64,000 nucleotides of DNA, taken from Actinocatenispora sp036503555. GTDB taxonomy: Bacteria > Actinomycetota > Actinomycetes > Mycobacteriales > Micromonosporaceae. The position numbers were made by a program, and so were the translations under genes. The stretch lies in the NCBI GenBank assembly GCA_036503555.1, contig DASXWQ010000020.1, positions 62,001-126,000 of the forward strand. The letters run 5' to 3'. Of this stretch, positions 1 through 8,955 are shown piece after piece. A model generated the notes under the pieces. That model saw nothing but the letters and a program-made list of their open reading frames with translations. It had not been told where the DNA came from and did no database searches. Within the stretch, counting starts at the first letter, position 1. Each line of letters begins with the position of its first letter.

Positions 1-786
1 GGCGTCGCGGCCCTGCTGTTCCTGCTGCCGTTCTACCTGATCGTGCGCAACGGGCTGGCGTCGGAGGCGGACATCACCGCGCCGTCCTGGACGTTCTTCC
101 CGACGTCGATCCACTGGTCCAACGTCACCGAGCTGTTCCGCGACCCGTCCGTACCGATGGCGCGGGCGCTCGGCAACTCGGCGGTGGTCAGCGTCGTGCA
201 GACCGTCGGCCAGGTCGCGCTGTCCTCGATGGCCGGGTACGGCCTCGCCCGCATCCCCTTCCGGTACGCCAACGTCGTGCTCGGCGCGATCGTCGCGACG
301 CTGATGATCCCGGCGGCGGTGACGTTCGTACCGACGTTCGTGGTGGTGTCGTCGCTGGGCTGGGTGTCGACGCTGCGCGGCCTGATCATCCCGGGGCTGT
401 TCAGCGGGTTCACCGCGTTCCTGTTCCGGCAGTACTTCCTGTCGTTCCCGAAGGAGCTGGAGGAGGCGGCGCGGGTCGACGGCCTCGGCTACTGGGGCGC
501 GTACTGGCGGATCGTGGTGCCGAACTCGCTCGGCTTCTTCGCCGCGATCGGCGTCATCACGTTCCTCGGCGCGTGGAACGCGTTCCTGTGGCCGCTGGTG
601 ATCGGGCAGGACGAGTCGTCGTGGACGGTGCAGGTGGCGCTGTCGTCGTTCCTGACCGGGCAGACGATCAACCTGCACGAGCTGTTCGTCGCCGCCGCTG
701 TCGCGATCCTGCCGCTGCTGCTGGTGTTCGTGTTCCTCCAGCGCTACCTGGTGCAGGGCGTCGCGGAGTCCGGCATCAAGGGCTGA
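1..786 (+). CDS. Carbohydrate ABC transporter permease, MalG type (5' truncated by window)
   Basis: Inner-membrane permease subunit of a sugar ABC importer. The reading frame is open from base 1, and the first visible residues already form a membrane helix (GVAALLFLLPFYLI), so the start codon and N-terminus lie upstream of the window. Several further hydrophobic segments follow. The cytoplasmic EAA loop that docks the ATPase is clear (EAARVDGLGYWGAYWRIVVP, about residues 155-175). The C-terminus LQRYLVQGVAESGIKG is the usual MalG-like ending. Its ATPase, binding protein and partner permease are not visible here, and the substrate is unknown. The last 11 nt overlap the convergent MarR-GNAT gene. 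Confidence 0.93.
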   Translation, partial: GVAALLFLLPFYLIVRNGLASEADITAPSWTFFPTSIHWSNVTELFRDPSVPMARALGNSAVVSVVQTVGQVALSSMAGYGLARIPFRYANVVLGAIVATLMIPAAVTFVPTFVVVSSLGWVSTLRGLIIPGLFSGFTAFLFRQYFLSFPKELEEAARVDGLGYWGAYWRIVVPNSLGFFAAIGVITFLGAWNAFLWPLVIGQDESSWTVQVALSSFLTGQTINLHELFVAAAVAILPLLLVFVFLQRYLVQGVAESGIKG

Positions 787-1642
787 TCCGCTTGGTGAAC
801 CAGTGGTGGGTGTGCGCCGTGTCGCCGTACGGCTTCGTCGCGCGGTAACCCGCCGACCGGTACAGCGCGACGGCCTCGCCCAGCGCCTCGTGCGTACCGA
901 GGCGCAGCCGGGTCAGGCCCTTGTCCGCGGCGTGCCGCTCGGTCTCTGCGAGCAGCCGCCGGCCCAGGCCGATGCCCCGCGCGTCGGCGTGCACCCACAG
1001 GTGCCGCAGCTCGCCGGTGCGCGCGTCGAGCGGGCGGACCGCCGCACAGCCGACGGGCGTACCCGACTCGTGGGCGACGAGGAACACCGCGGCCTGCGCC
1101 GGGTCGACGAGGTCGTCGTCGGCGAAGCCCTCGGGAAACCTGTCGCGCAGCTCGTTCGCGTACGCGGTGAGGCAGCGGCGGGCGGCCGGCGCGGCCGGGT
1201 CGGCCTGCTCGACGCGGACCGCGCCGAGCCGCAGCAGCCGCTCCGCCCGGCCGAGCGCCGCGACCAGCTCGCCGCGCTGCGCCTCGGCCAGGCCGGACAG
1301 CAGGTCGTCGGCGACGCCGGTGGCGCGCCGGTTCATCTCCGCCACCTCGCGTCGCCCGGCGGCGGTCAGCGTTGCGCGGCGCGCCCGCGCGTCCGCCGGA
1401 TCGGGCGTGACCTCGACCAGCCGGTCGTCGCCGAGGCCGCGCAACAGCCGGGTCAGGTAGCCGGAGTCGAGGTCGAGCCGGCCGCGCAGCTCGCGCAGAT
1501 CCGTTGTGCCGGAACCGATCTCGTACAGCAGGCGGGCCTCGCCGAGGGGCCGGGACTGGCCCAGGTATCGATCGGTGAGCACGCCGATGTGCCGCGTGTA
1601 GAAGCGGTTGAACCGTCGCACCGCTGCCGCCTGCTCCGTCAC
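776..1642 (-). CDS. MarR-family regulator fused to a GNAT N-acetyltransferase
   Basis: 288-aa two-domain protein. Residues 1-145 form a MarR winged helix, including the recognition-helix stretch LDLDSGYLTRLLRGL and the wing DPADARARRATLTAAG. Residues about 150-288 form a GNAT fold, with the acetyl-CoA loop RGIGLGRRLL and the C-terminal ALYRSAGYRATKPYG motif. This fusion is common in actinobacteria; the acceptor substrate is unknown. Translation starts at GTG 1642. A -10-like TAAGGT (1651-1656, minus strand) lies about 8 nt upstream, so the mRNA is probably leaderless. The -10 sits inside the perfect palindrome 1644-1665, which suggests autoregulation. The gene is divergent from the ROK gene. 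Confidence 0.9.
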   Translation of the reverse strand: MTEQAAAVRRFNRFYTRHIGVLTDRYLGQSRPLGEARLLYEIGSGTTDLRELRGRLDLDSGYLTRLLRGLGDDRLVEVTPDPADARARRATLTAAGRREVAEMNRRATGVADDLLSGLAEAQRGELVAALGRAERLLRLGAVRVEQADPAAPAARRCLTAYANELRDRFPEGFADDDLVDPAQAAVFLVAHESGTPVGCAAVRPLDARTGELRHLWVHADARGIGLGRRLLAETERHAADKGLTRLRLGTHEALGEAVALYRSAGYRATKPYGDTAHTHHWFTKRISP

Positions 1643-1643
1643 A

Positions 1644-1665
1644 ATCTCTGACCTTAGTCAGAGAT
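1644..1665. promoter_or_regulatory. Palindromic operator of the MarR-GNAT gene
   Basis: Perfect inverted repeat ATCTCTGAC-CTTA-GTCAGAGAT (9-bp arms, 4-nt spacer). It abuts the GTG start at 1642 and covers the probable -10 box of the leftward gene. Position and symmetry fit a MarR dimer site for autorepression (inference). Confidence 0.7.
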
Positions 1666-1723
1666 CATCGGACACGCCAGCCGCCGGCTCGCCGCCGGCG
1701 CCGGGCGATACGCTGTGCCGATC

Positions 1724-1777
1724 ATGAGCGCAGCCGACCGACCACCGCCGTACCCGAACCGGCGTCGCCATGGCTGA
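1724..1777 (+). CDS. Possible 17-aa leader ORF overlapping the ROK gene start
   Basis: ATG 1724 opens a 17-codon frame (MSAADRPPPYPNRRRHG) ending at TGA 1775-1777, which overlaps the ROK start at 1770. A -10-like TACGCT (1709-1714) lies 9 nt before this ATG, whereas the ROK ATG has no visible Shine-Dalgarno. The mini-ORF may therefore couple ROK translation to a leaderless start. Equally, it could be chance; no homology is claimed. Confidence 0.3.
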   Translation: MSAADRPPPYPNRRRHG

Positions 1778-2930
1778 CGGCGGAGACCTGTCGCGACTGC
1801 GGCAGCTCAACGAGCGCACCGTCCTCGCCGCCGTACGCACCGCCGGCGAGATGCGCGTCGCGCAGATCGTCGCGTCCACCGGGCTCGGGCGTACCGCGGT
1901 CGAGGACGTGCTGTCCAGCCTCGTCGCCCGTCGCTGGCTGGTCGAGGAGCAGCCAGCGGTACGCGGGCGCGGCCGGCCCGCACGCAGCTACCGGTTCCGC
2001 GCCGAGGCCGGGTACGTCGTCGGCCTCGACATCGGCGCGTACTCGGTGCGCGGGGTGCTCGCCGACCTCGCCGGCCGGGTGCTGGCGAGCACCCGGCGCG
2101 CGGTGACGCCGCGGACCCGGCGCACCGACCGGCTGGCCGCGGCCGACCGGGTCGTCGCCGACTGCGCCCGCGACGCCGGCGTACCCGCGTCCCGGGTCTG
2201 GGCCGTCGGCGCCGGTACGACCGGCCTGGTCGACGCGGACGGCACGGTCGCCCAGGCCAACGCGATCCCGGACTGGGCCGGCGCCCGACTCGCCGCGCAT
2301 CTCGGCCGGTCGCCGGCCCGGCTGGTCGCCGTGGACAACGACAGCCAGCTCGCCGCGCTGGCCGAGCAGCGCCGCGGGGCCGCGACCGACTCCGCCGACC
2401 TGGTGTTGCTGCACGCCGGCCGGCGTACCGGGCTGGCGCTGGTGCTGGACGGGCGGCTGCGGCGCGGCGCGCACGGCGCCGCCGCGGACCTGTCGGCACT
2501 GCCGGGTATGTCGTGGGAGGCGGCGATCGAACACCTGCACGCAGCGGTGCCGGCGGACGTACCGGTCGCGGACCGGGCGGAGCGGGCGTTCGCCGCGGCG
2601 CGGCAGGGGCAACGGGCGGCACGCACCGCGGTGCGACGGTACGCGCGGGCGATGGCGGTCGCCGCGGCCACCGCGATCGCCGTCGTCGACCCGCGTCTGC
2701 TGGTGCTCGGCGGCGCGTTCTCGCAGGCGGCCGACGTGCTGGTGGAGCCGCTGGGCGCGGAGCTGGCGCGACTCTGTCCGCGGGTACCGGAGCTGCGGGC
2801 GTCGGTGCTGGGCGCCGAGTGCGTCGCGCTCGGCGCGCTGTGTCTGGCGCTCGACGCGGTCGACGACCGGCTGCTCGCGCCGGCCCGCGGCCCGCTGCCC
2901 GTGCTCGCCGCCCGCAGCATCCACGCCTGA
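1770..2930 (+). CDS. ROK-family transcriptional regulator
   Basis: 386-aa NagC/XylR-type protein. An N-terminal winged helix (residues about 5-70; IVASTGLGRTAVEDVLSSL) is followed by the ROK sugar-kinase fold, with the first nucleotide-binding strand VVGLDIGAYSVRGVLADL and the second lobe AVVDPRLLVLGGAFSQA. The zinc-binding cysteine cluster of canonical ROK proteins (CxCGxxGCxE) is absent; the equivalent region reads GAHGAAADLSALPG. It is therefore more likely a ligand-sensing repressor than a kinase. Start ATG 1770 was chosen because the HTH begins about 10 residues later. It lies next to a sugar permease, so control of sugar uptake is plausible but not shown. Confidence 0.88.
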   Translation: MADGGDLSRLRQLNERTVLAAVRTAGEMRVAQIVASTGLGRTAVEDVLSSLVARRWLVEEQPAVRGRGRPARSYRFRAEAGYVVGLDIGAYSVRGVLADLAGRVLASTRRAVTPRTRRTDRLAAADRVVADCARDAGVPASRVWAVGAGTTGLVDADGTVAQANAIPDWAGARLAAHLGRSPARLVAVDNDSQLAALAEQRRGAATDSADLVLLHAGRRTGLALVLDGRLRRGAHGAAADLSALPGMSWEAAIEHLHAAVPADVPVADRAERAFAAARQGQRAARTAVRRYARAMAVAAATAIAVVDPRLLVLGGAFSQAADVLVEPLGAELARLCPRVPELRASVLGAECVALGALCLALDAVDDRLLAPARGPLPVLAARSIHA

Positions 2931-3111
2931 CCAGGCCCGGCACCGATGTGCCGGCGATTGACGTCTGACCGGCCTGCCGCTATTAATGTCGGAGACAGGC
3001 GAAAAGATGAGGCCTGTTCACCGACCGTTTCCAGCGCCGCGCGGTGTCCCGTCATGCCCCGCGGCTCTACTGCCCGGCAGCACCCCCATCCCCAAGGGAG
3101 CAGGTCAAGAC

Positions 3112-4908
3112 GTGGACAGACGGATCCGCCGCCGGACGTTCCTCACCGCCACCGGTGCGCTCGCCACCGCCGCCGCCGTCGGCGACATCGCGTACGCCAC
3201 ACCGGCCGCCGCCGAGAGCGCCGACGAGTACGTGGACGTGCAGCTGCTCAACATCACCGACCTGCACGGGTACCTCCAGCCGACGACACCCGGCCAGGGC
3301 AGCGTCATCACCGGCGCGGGCGGGGTACAGGTGACCGTCGGTGGCGTCGGGTACATGGCGACGCACCTCAAGCGGCTGCGTGAGGGGCGGCAGAACTCGA
3401 TCTTCTTCTCGTCCGGGGACAACTTCTCCGGCTGGCCGTTCGAGGTGGACGCGCACGCCAACGAGCCCACCGTCGAGGCGCTCAACGCGATGGGACTCCA
3501 GTTCAGCACCGTCGGCAACCACGAGCTGGACCAGTCGCTGAGCTTCCTGATCGAGCACATGGAGCACGGCCAGCCGTACCCGGTGAACGGGCGCGACGAC
3601 AACTTCGTCGACTCGACCGGGCACCGGTTCCGCGGCGCCGACTTCCGCTTCTACACGGCGAACATCGTGCACGCCGACTCCGGCCGCACGATCCTGCCGC
3701 CGTACAACATCGAGTGGGTCGACGCCGGGCACGGCCACAGGCTGCCGATCGCGTTCATCCACCTGACGCTCGTCGGCACCGAGGTCGGCTCCACGTCGTA
3801 CCAGCCGGACCTGCGGTCGCTGTCCGACCTGGCGCAGGCGAACACACTGGCCGCGAAGCTCAAGCGACAGGGCGTCAACGCGATCGTCATCAACATCCAC
3901 GACGGCGGCGTCGCCGGCAACGACTACGACGCCGGGACCAACCCGTCCGGGCCGGTGTTCCAGCTCGCCGCGAACGCGTCGCCGGACATCGCCGCGATCA
4001 TCACCGGCCACTGGCACTGCCGCTTCAACATGATGGTTCCCGACCCCAACGGCGTACCCCGGCCCGTCGTCGAGGCCGGCAACCACGGGTCGCTGATCAA
4101 CGAGATCACGCTCAAGCTCGACCGGCGCACCGGCGCGGTCATCCGCGAGCTGACCACGTCCACCAACCACGCCAACACCCGCGACGTACCCGTGGACGCC
4201 GAGCTGCAGGACGTCGCCGACTACTGGACCGCGCGCGGCAAGCAGCGGTACGCCACGAAGCTGGCCCGAATCACGGGCGACTTCACCCGCACCGCGAACC
4301 CGTCCGGCGAGAGCACCATGGGCAACCTCGCCGCGGACTTCGCGTACTGGGACGCCAACCAGCACCGCGACGGGCGGGCCGACCTCGCCCTCATCTCCGT
4401 CAAGCCGGTCGCCGGCTCCAACGCGCTGACCGGCGACCTGCTGTACGCCAAGGGCAGCGACCCCGCCGACACCGACGGCACCGTGCTGTTCGGCGAGGCG
4501 TGGAACGCCTTCGGGTACGGCAACCCCGTGCTGACGGTGACGCTGCCCGGCACGCAGCTGCATGCCGCGTTCGAGGCGCAGTGGGTGGCGCAGGCCGACG
4601 GCAGCGAGAAGTTCGCGCCGTTCGCGGTGTCGGCCAACGTGACCTACACGTACGACACGGGCAAACCGATCGGGCAGCGGGTCGACCCCGCCGGCATCCT
4701 CATCGACGGCCGGCCGCTCGACGTGACGCGGGACTACCGGGTCGCGGCGCTCGCGTACACGCTGATCGGCGGGGACGGGACGACGGTGTTCGCCGGGTTC
4801 ACCGACCCGGTGCGCAACGACCGCGACCACGAGGGTTTCATCGCCTACCTGCGGACACATCCGGTGCTGAGCCCGGCGCCGCTCGGCCGCGCCCGGCCGG
4901 CCACCTGA
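3112..4908 (+). CDS. Secreted bifunctional metallophosphatase/5'-nucleotidase (Tat exported)
   Basis: 598-aa UshA-like enzyme that would hydrolyse nucleotides or related phosphate esters outside the cell. Start GTG 3112 is preceded by AAGGGAG and gives a twin-arginine signal (RRIRRRTFLTATGALA) ending near TPAAAES. The dimetal calcineurin-like domain shows D-x-H (ITDLHGYL), GDNFSG, GNHELDQ and GHWH (ITGHWHC). The C-terminal 5'-nucleotidase domain contains GNLAADF, NAFGYGNPVLTV and YTLIGGDGTTVF. An upstream in-frame ATG at 2986 would bury the Tat signal more than 40 residues inside and has no ribosome-binding site, so it was rejected. A strong terminator follows at 4916. Confidence 0.93.
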   Translation: MDRRIRRRTFLTATGALATAAAVGDIAYATPAAAESADEYVDVQLLNITDLHGYLQPTTPGQGSVITGAGGVQVTVGGVGYMATHLKRLREGRQNSIFFSSGDNFSGWPFEVDAHANEPTVEALNAMGLQFSTVGNHELDQSLSFLIEHMEHGQPYPVNGRDDNFVDSTGHRFRGADFRFYTANIVHADSGRTILPPYNIEWVDAGHGHRLPIAFIHLTLVGTEVGSTSYQPDLRSLSDLAQANTLAAKLKRQGVNAIVINIHDGGVAGNDYDAGTNPSGPVFQLAANASPDIAAIITGHWHCRFNMMVPDPNGVPRPVVEAGNHGSLINEITLKLDRRTGAVIRELTTSTNHANTRDVPVDAELQDVADYWTARGKQRYATKLARITGDFTRTANPSGESTMGNLAADFAYWDANQHRDGRADLALISVKPVAGSNALTGDLLYAKGSDPADTDGTVLFGEAWNAFGYGNPVLTVTLPGTQLHAAFEAQWVAQADGSEKFAPFAVSANVTYTYDTGKPIGQRVDPAGILIDGRPLDVTRDYRVAALAYTLIGGDGTTVFAGFTDPVRNDRDHEGFIAYLRTHPVLSPAPLGRARPAT

Positions 4909-4915
4909 GCACCGG

Positions 4916-4953
4916 CCGGTCCGGTCCCGCCCGGCCCGGCGGGACCGGACCGG
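4916..4953. terminator. Bidirectional terminator hairpin between convergent genes
   Basis: Perfect 16-bp inverted repeat: CCGGTCCGGTCCCGCC at 4916-4931, its complement at 4938-4953, with a 6-nt loop. It sits in the 58-bp gap between the stops of the nucleotidase (+) and the ABC exporter operon (-). No U-tract follows, as is usual for actinomycete terminators. Confidence 0.8.
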
Positions 4954-4966
4954 GCGGGATGTGACG

Positions 4967-6979
4967 TCAGGCGATCTCCGCGACCGCCTGGCTGAACTGC
5001 GCCGAGTACAGCCGGGCGTACGCGCCGTCGGCGGCGAGCAGCTCGGCGTGGTTGCCCTGCTCGACGATCGCGCCGTCCTCCATCACCAGGATCACGTCCG
5101 CGTCCCGGATCGTGGACAGCCGGTGGGCGATGACGAAACTCGTCCGCCCCGAGCGCAGCTCGGTCATCGCGTGCTGGATCAACACCTCGGTACGCGTGTC
5201 GACCGAGCTGGTCGCCTCGTCCAGCACCAGGATCGCCGGCTCCGTGAGGAACGCCCGGGCGATCGTCACGAGCTGCTTCTCCCCCGCCGACAGCGTGGAG
5301 CTCTCCTCGTCCAGCACCGTGTCGTACCCGTCCGGCAGGGTGCGCACGAACCGGTCGACGTGCGTGGTCTTCGCCGCCGCCACGACCTGCTCGCGGGTCG
5401 CGCCGTCCACGCCGTACGCGATGTTGTCGGCGATGGTGCCGCCGAACAGCCACGTGTCCTGCAGGACCATGCCGATCCTGGCGCGCAGCTCGTCCCGGGA
5501 CATCGCCGCGATGTCCACGCCGTCGAGGGTGATCCGGCCGTCGGACACCTCGTAGAACCGCATCAGCAGGTTGACCAGCGTGGTCTTGCCCGCCCCGGTG
5601 GGGCCGACGATCGCGACCGTGTGCCCCGGCTCGACCGCCAGCGACAGGTCGGTGATCAGCGGCTTCGCCGGATCGTACGAGAAGGAGACGTGCTCGAAGG
5701 CGACCCGGCCGGTCACCCGCTCCGGCCGCTGCGGCTGCGCCGGGTCGGGCGCCTGCTCGTCGGCGTCCAGCAGGTCGAACACCCGCTCCGCGGACGCCAC
5801 ACCCGACTGCAGCAGGTTCGCCATGGAGGCCACCTGCGTGATCGGCTGCGAGAACTGCCGCGAGTACTGGATGAACGCCTGCACGTCGCCGAGCGACATC
5901 GTGCCCGTCGCCACGCGCAGGCCGCCGATGACCGCGACGAGCACGTAGTTCAGGTTGCCGATGAACATCATCGCCGGCTGCATGATGCCGGAGATGAACT
6001 GCGCCTTGAAGGCCGAACCGTACAGCGCGTCGTTGTGCTCGGCGAACGTCGCGGCGGCCTCCTTCTGCCGGCCGAACACCTTCACCAGCGCGTGCCCGGT
6101 GAACATCTCCTCGATGTGCGCGTTCAGCTTGCCGGTGGTGGCCCACTGCTTCAGGAACTGCGGCTGCGCGCGCTTGCCGATCAACACCGCCACCAGGATC
6201 GACACCGGTACGGTGACGACCGCGACCAGCGCCAGCAGCGGCGAGATGTAGATCATCATCGCCAGCACGCCGACGATCATCAGCAGCGACGTGACCATCT
6301 GGCTCAGCGCCTGCTGCAACGTCTGCGAGACGTTGTCGATGTCGTTGGTGGTACGCGACAGCACCTCACCGCGCGGCTGCCCGTCGAAGTAGCTCAGGGG
6401 CAGCCGCGACAGCTTCCGCTCCGTCTCCTCCCGCAGCCGGTACGCCAGGCCCTGCACGACCGACGCCGTCAGCCGCCCCTGGAACAGGCCCAGCACCCCG
6501 GCGACCGCGAACAGCAGCGCGGCGATCAACAGCACCCGGCCCACCGCGCCGAAGTCGATCGACTGGCCGGGCACCACGTGCATCGCCGACAGCATGTCGG
6601 CCTGCCTGTTGTCGCCCCGGGCGCGCAGCCCCGCCACGATCTCCGCCTTGCTCTGGCCGGCCGGGAGCCGACTGCCGATCACCCCGGCGAAGATCAGGTC
6701 CGTGGCGTGCCCGAGCACCTTGGGCCCCACGACCTGCAAAGCGACGCTCGCCACGCCGAACGCGAGCACGACGAACGCGCGCGCCCGGTCGGGTTTCATC
6801 ATCCGCAGCAGCCGAGCGCTCGACCCGCGGAAGTTCATCGACTTCTCGACCGGCATGCCGCCGAACATCCGGCCCGGCCCGCCGCCCGCGCCCGCACCGG
6901 GACCGGGACCGCGCTTCGGCGGCCCGGACGGCTTCGGATCGCTGGTCTCCGGCGTACCGCCGCCCCGCCGGGCCATCAC
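4967..6979 (-). CDS. ABC exporter half-transporter, permease-ATPase fusion (subunit B)
   Basis: 670-aa exporter with an N-terminal six-helix domain (about residues 60-370) and a C-terminal ATPase. Visible motifs are Walker A GPTGAGKTTL, a variant signature LSAGEKQL (canonical LSGGQ), Walker B AILVLDEATSSVD with the catalytic glutamate present, and the H-loop histidine in IAHRLSTIRDAD. It starts at GTG 6979 or ATG 6976, overlapping the stop of the upstream half-transporter by 1-4 nt, so the two are translated together and should form a heterodimer. The Gly/Pro-rich N-terminal 50 residues are a cytoplasmic extension. The substrate (drug, lipid or peptide) cannot be told. Confidence 0.92.
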   Translation of the reverse strand: MMARRGGGTPETSDPKPSGPPKRGPGPGAGAGGGPGRMFGGMPVEKSMNFRGSSARLLRMMKPDRARAFVVLAFGVASVALQVVGPKVLGHATDLIFAGVIGSRLPAGQSKAEIVAGLRARGDNRQADMLSAMHVVPGQSIDFGAVGRVLLIAALLFAVAGVLGLFQGRLTASVVQGLAYRLREETERKLSRLPLSYFDGQPRGEVLSRTTNDIDNVSQTLQQALSQMVTSLLMIVGVLAMMIYISPLLALVAVVTVPVSILVAVLIGKRAQPQFLKQWATTGKLNAHIEEMFTGHALVKVFGRQKEAAATFAEHNDALYGSAFKAQFISGIMQPAMMFIGNLNYVLVAVIGGLRVATGTMSLGDVQAFIQYSRQFSQPITQVASMANLLQSGVASAERVFDLLDADEQAPDPAQPQRPERVTGRVAFEHVSFSYDPAKPLITDLSLAVEPGHTVAIVGPTGAGKTTLVNLLMRFYEVSDGRITLDGVDIAAMSRDELRARIGMVLQDTWLFGGTIADNIAYGVDGATREQVVAAAKTTHVDRFVRTLPDGYDTVLDEESSTLSAGEKQLVTIARAFLTEPAILVLDEATSSVDTRTEVLIQHAMTELRSGRTSFVIAHRLSTIRDADVILVMEDGAIVEQGNHAELLAADGAYARLYSAQFSQAVAEIA

Positions 6980-8709
6980 GCCGCCTCCTGCTCGGTGAGC
7001 TGGGAGAGCACGATCTCCCGGTACGTCTGGTCGGTGCGCATCAGCTCGTCGTGCGTACCCGAGCCGACGACGCGGCCCTCGTCGAGGACGATGATCCGGT
7101 CGGCGTTGCGGATCGTGGCGACCCGCTGCGCCACGATGATCACCGTGGCGTCGCCGGTCTCCTCGCTCAGCGCGGCACGCAGCGCCGCGTCCGTCGCGTA
7201 GTCCAGCGCGGAGAACGAGTCATCGAACAGGAACACCTCCGGCCGCGCGACGAGGGCGCGGGCGATCGCCAGGCGCTGCCGCTGGCCGCCGGACACGTTG
7301 CTGCCGCCCTGGCCGATCGGCGCGTCCAGCCCCTCCGGCATCGCCTCGACGAAGTCGCGCGCCTGCGCGATCGACAGCGCCCGCCACAGGTCGTCGTCGG
7401 TGGCGTCGGGGTTGCCGTACCGCAGGTTGGTCGCGACCGTCCCGGCGAACAGGTACGGCTTCTGCGGCACCATGGCGACGACGCCGGACAGCGCCGCCGG
7501 GTCGAGGTCGCGCACGTTCACCCCGTCCACCAGCACGTCGCCGCGGGTGGCGTCGAACAGCCGCGGGATCAGGTTCAGCAGGGTCGTCTTGCCGCTGCCC
7601 GTCGACCCGATGATCGCGGTCGTCTCGCCCGGGTGGGCCACCAGGTCGATGCCGCGCAGCACCGGCTCCTCGGCTCCCGGGTACCCGAAGTCGACGTCGC
7701 GCAGCTCCACCTCGCCGTGCCCGCGCAGCTCGGTGACCGGCGCGTCCGACACGACGACGCTGCTGTCGGTGTCGAGCACCTCCACGATCCGCTCGGCGCA
7801 GACCTCGGCGCGCGGCACCATCACGAACATGAACGTGGCCATCATGACCGACATCAGGATCTGCATCAGGTAACTCAGGAACGCGGTGAGCGCGCCGATC
7901 TGCATGTGGTGCGCGTCGATCCGGTGGCCGCCGAACCACATCACCGCGACGCTGGACAGGTTCATCACCAGCATCACGGCCGGGAACATGATCGCCATCA
8001 GCCGGCCGACGCCCAGCGACACCTCCATCACCGCGCCGTTCGCGCCGGCGAAGCGGTCCTGCTCGTGCTTGTCCCGTACGAACGCGCGCACCACGCGGAT
8101 GCCGGTGATCTGCTCGCGCATCACCCGGTTGACCGTGTCAATGCGCTTCTGCAGCGACCGGAACAGCGGCCGCATCTGCCGCACGATCATCGTCACCACG
8201 ACGATCAGCACCGGCACGATGATCAGCAGCAGCGCCGACAGCGGTACGTCCTGGTTGAGCGCCATGAGGATGCCGCCGACGCACATGATCGGCGCCGAGA
8301 CCATCAACGTCATCGTCAGCAGCGCCAGCATCTGCACCTGCTGGACGTCGTTCGTGGTCCGGGTGATGAGCGACGGCGCGCCGAACTGGCCGACCTCGCG
8401 TACCGAGAAGGTCTGCACGCGGCCGAAGATCGCCGAACGGATGTCGCGGCCGAGGGCCATCGCGGTACGGGCGCCGAAGTAGACGGCGGCCCCGGCGCAC
8501 ACGACCTGCACCAGCGTGATCGCGAGCATCACGCCGCCGGAGCGCAGGATGTATCCCGTGTCGCCCTTGACCACGCCGCCGTCGATGATGTTCGCGTTCA
8601 GCGTCGGCAGGTAGAGCGTGGCGAGCGTCTGGATGAACTGGAACAGCACCACGAGCCCGAGGGCCCCGGCGTACGGGCGCAGATGCGCGCGCAAGAGTCG
8701 GATGAGCAC
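6976..8709 (-). CDS. ABC exporter half-transporter, permease-ATPase fusion (subunit A)
   Basis: 577-aa partner of the downstream exporter gene. GTG 8709 was chosen because an excellent AGGAAGG (8715-8721) lies 5 nt upstream and the protein then begins MLIRLLRAHLRPY, as this family does; a longer frame to 8808 lacks support. After the six-helix domain come Walker A GSTGSGKTTL, signature NVSGGQRQRLAIARAL, and Walker B VFLFDDSFSALD. The last has Asp where the catalytic Glu is expected. One degenerate and one consensus ATP site is the pattern of heterodimeric exporters such as TmrAB or BmrCD. A palindrome at 8824-8839 may be the operator. Confidence 0.92.
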   Translation of the reverse strand: MLIRLLRAHLRPYAGALGLVVLFQFIQTLATLYLPTLNANIIDGGVVKGDTGYILRSGGVMLAITLVQVVCAGAAVYFGARTAMALGRDIRSAIFGRVQTFSVREVGQFGAPSLITRTTNDVQQVQMLALLTMTLMVSAPIMCVGGILMALNQDVPLSALLLIIVPVLIVVVTMIVRQMRPLFRSLQKRIDTVNRVMREQITGIRVVRAFVRDKHEQDRFAGANGAVMEVSLGVGRLMAIMFPAVMLVMNLSSVAVMWFGGHRIDAHHMQIGALTAFLSYLMQILMSVMMATFMFVMVPRAEVCAERIVEVLDTDSSVVVSDAPVTELRGHGEVELRDVDFGYPGAEEPVLRGIDLVAHPGETTAIIGSTGSGKTTLLNLIPRLFDATRGDVLVDGVNVRDLDPAALSGVVAMVPQKPYLFAGTVATNLRYGNPDATDDDLWRALSIAQARDFVEAMPEGLDAPIGQGGSNVSGGQRQRLAIARALVARPEVFLFDDSFSALDYATDAALRAALSEETGDATVIIVAQRVATIRNADRIIVLDEGRVVGSGTHDELMRTDQTYREIVLSQLTEQEAA

Positions 8710-8823
8710 GCAGACCTTCCTGTCGTTGTCCATGGGGGGTGTCCGGTCGGCAAGCCTACGACCCGAACCCCACCGGGCGGGCGGGATTTCCCCGGCCACC
8801 GTGACCACGATAGGAACGGCCCC

Positions 8824-8839
8824 TGACAGATCGCTGTCA
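8824..8839. promoter_or_regulatory. Palindrome upstream of the ABC exporter operon
   Basis: TGACAG-ATCG-CTGTCA is a perfect 6+4+6 inverted repeat, 115 bp upstream of the exporter start. It lies just above a -10-like TATCGT on the minus strand (8807-8812). It could be the operator for a drug-responsive repressor encoded elsewhere. The rest of 8710-8955 shows no gene. Confidence 0.4.
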
Positions 8840-8955
8840 TCGGGCTGAGACGACGGCGACGGGGCCGGACCGGCGTCCCCACACGCCTGTTCCGACCCCG
8901 TCGCGGATGCTTCCTGCGACCGCCGCGGCCCCGTACCGCCGGCGCTCGCCGGGTG

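Noticed and set aside
2986..3111. Upstream start for the 5'-nucleotidase
   Set aside because: It would place the Tat signal more than 40 residues inside the protein and has no ribosome-binding site, whereas GTG 3112 has AAGGGAG.
4961..7201. Long plus-strand open frame opposite the first ABC exporter gene
   Set aside because: Composition is His/Arg/Asp-rich with no domain; it is the third-position shadow of the exporter. Similar long antisense frames at 7051-8826, 22160-24019, 47812-50421 and 58551-62174 were rejected for the same reason.
8710..8808. Longer N-terminus for ABC exporter subunit A
   Set aside because: AGGAAGG directly before GTG 8709 and the family-typical MLIRLLRAHLRPY start favour the shorter protein.
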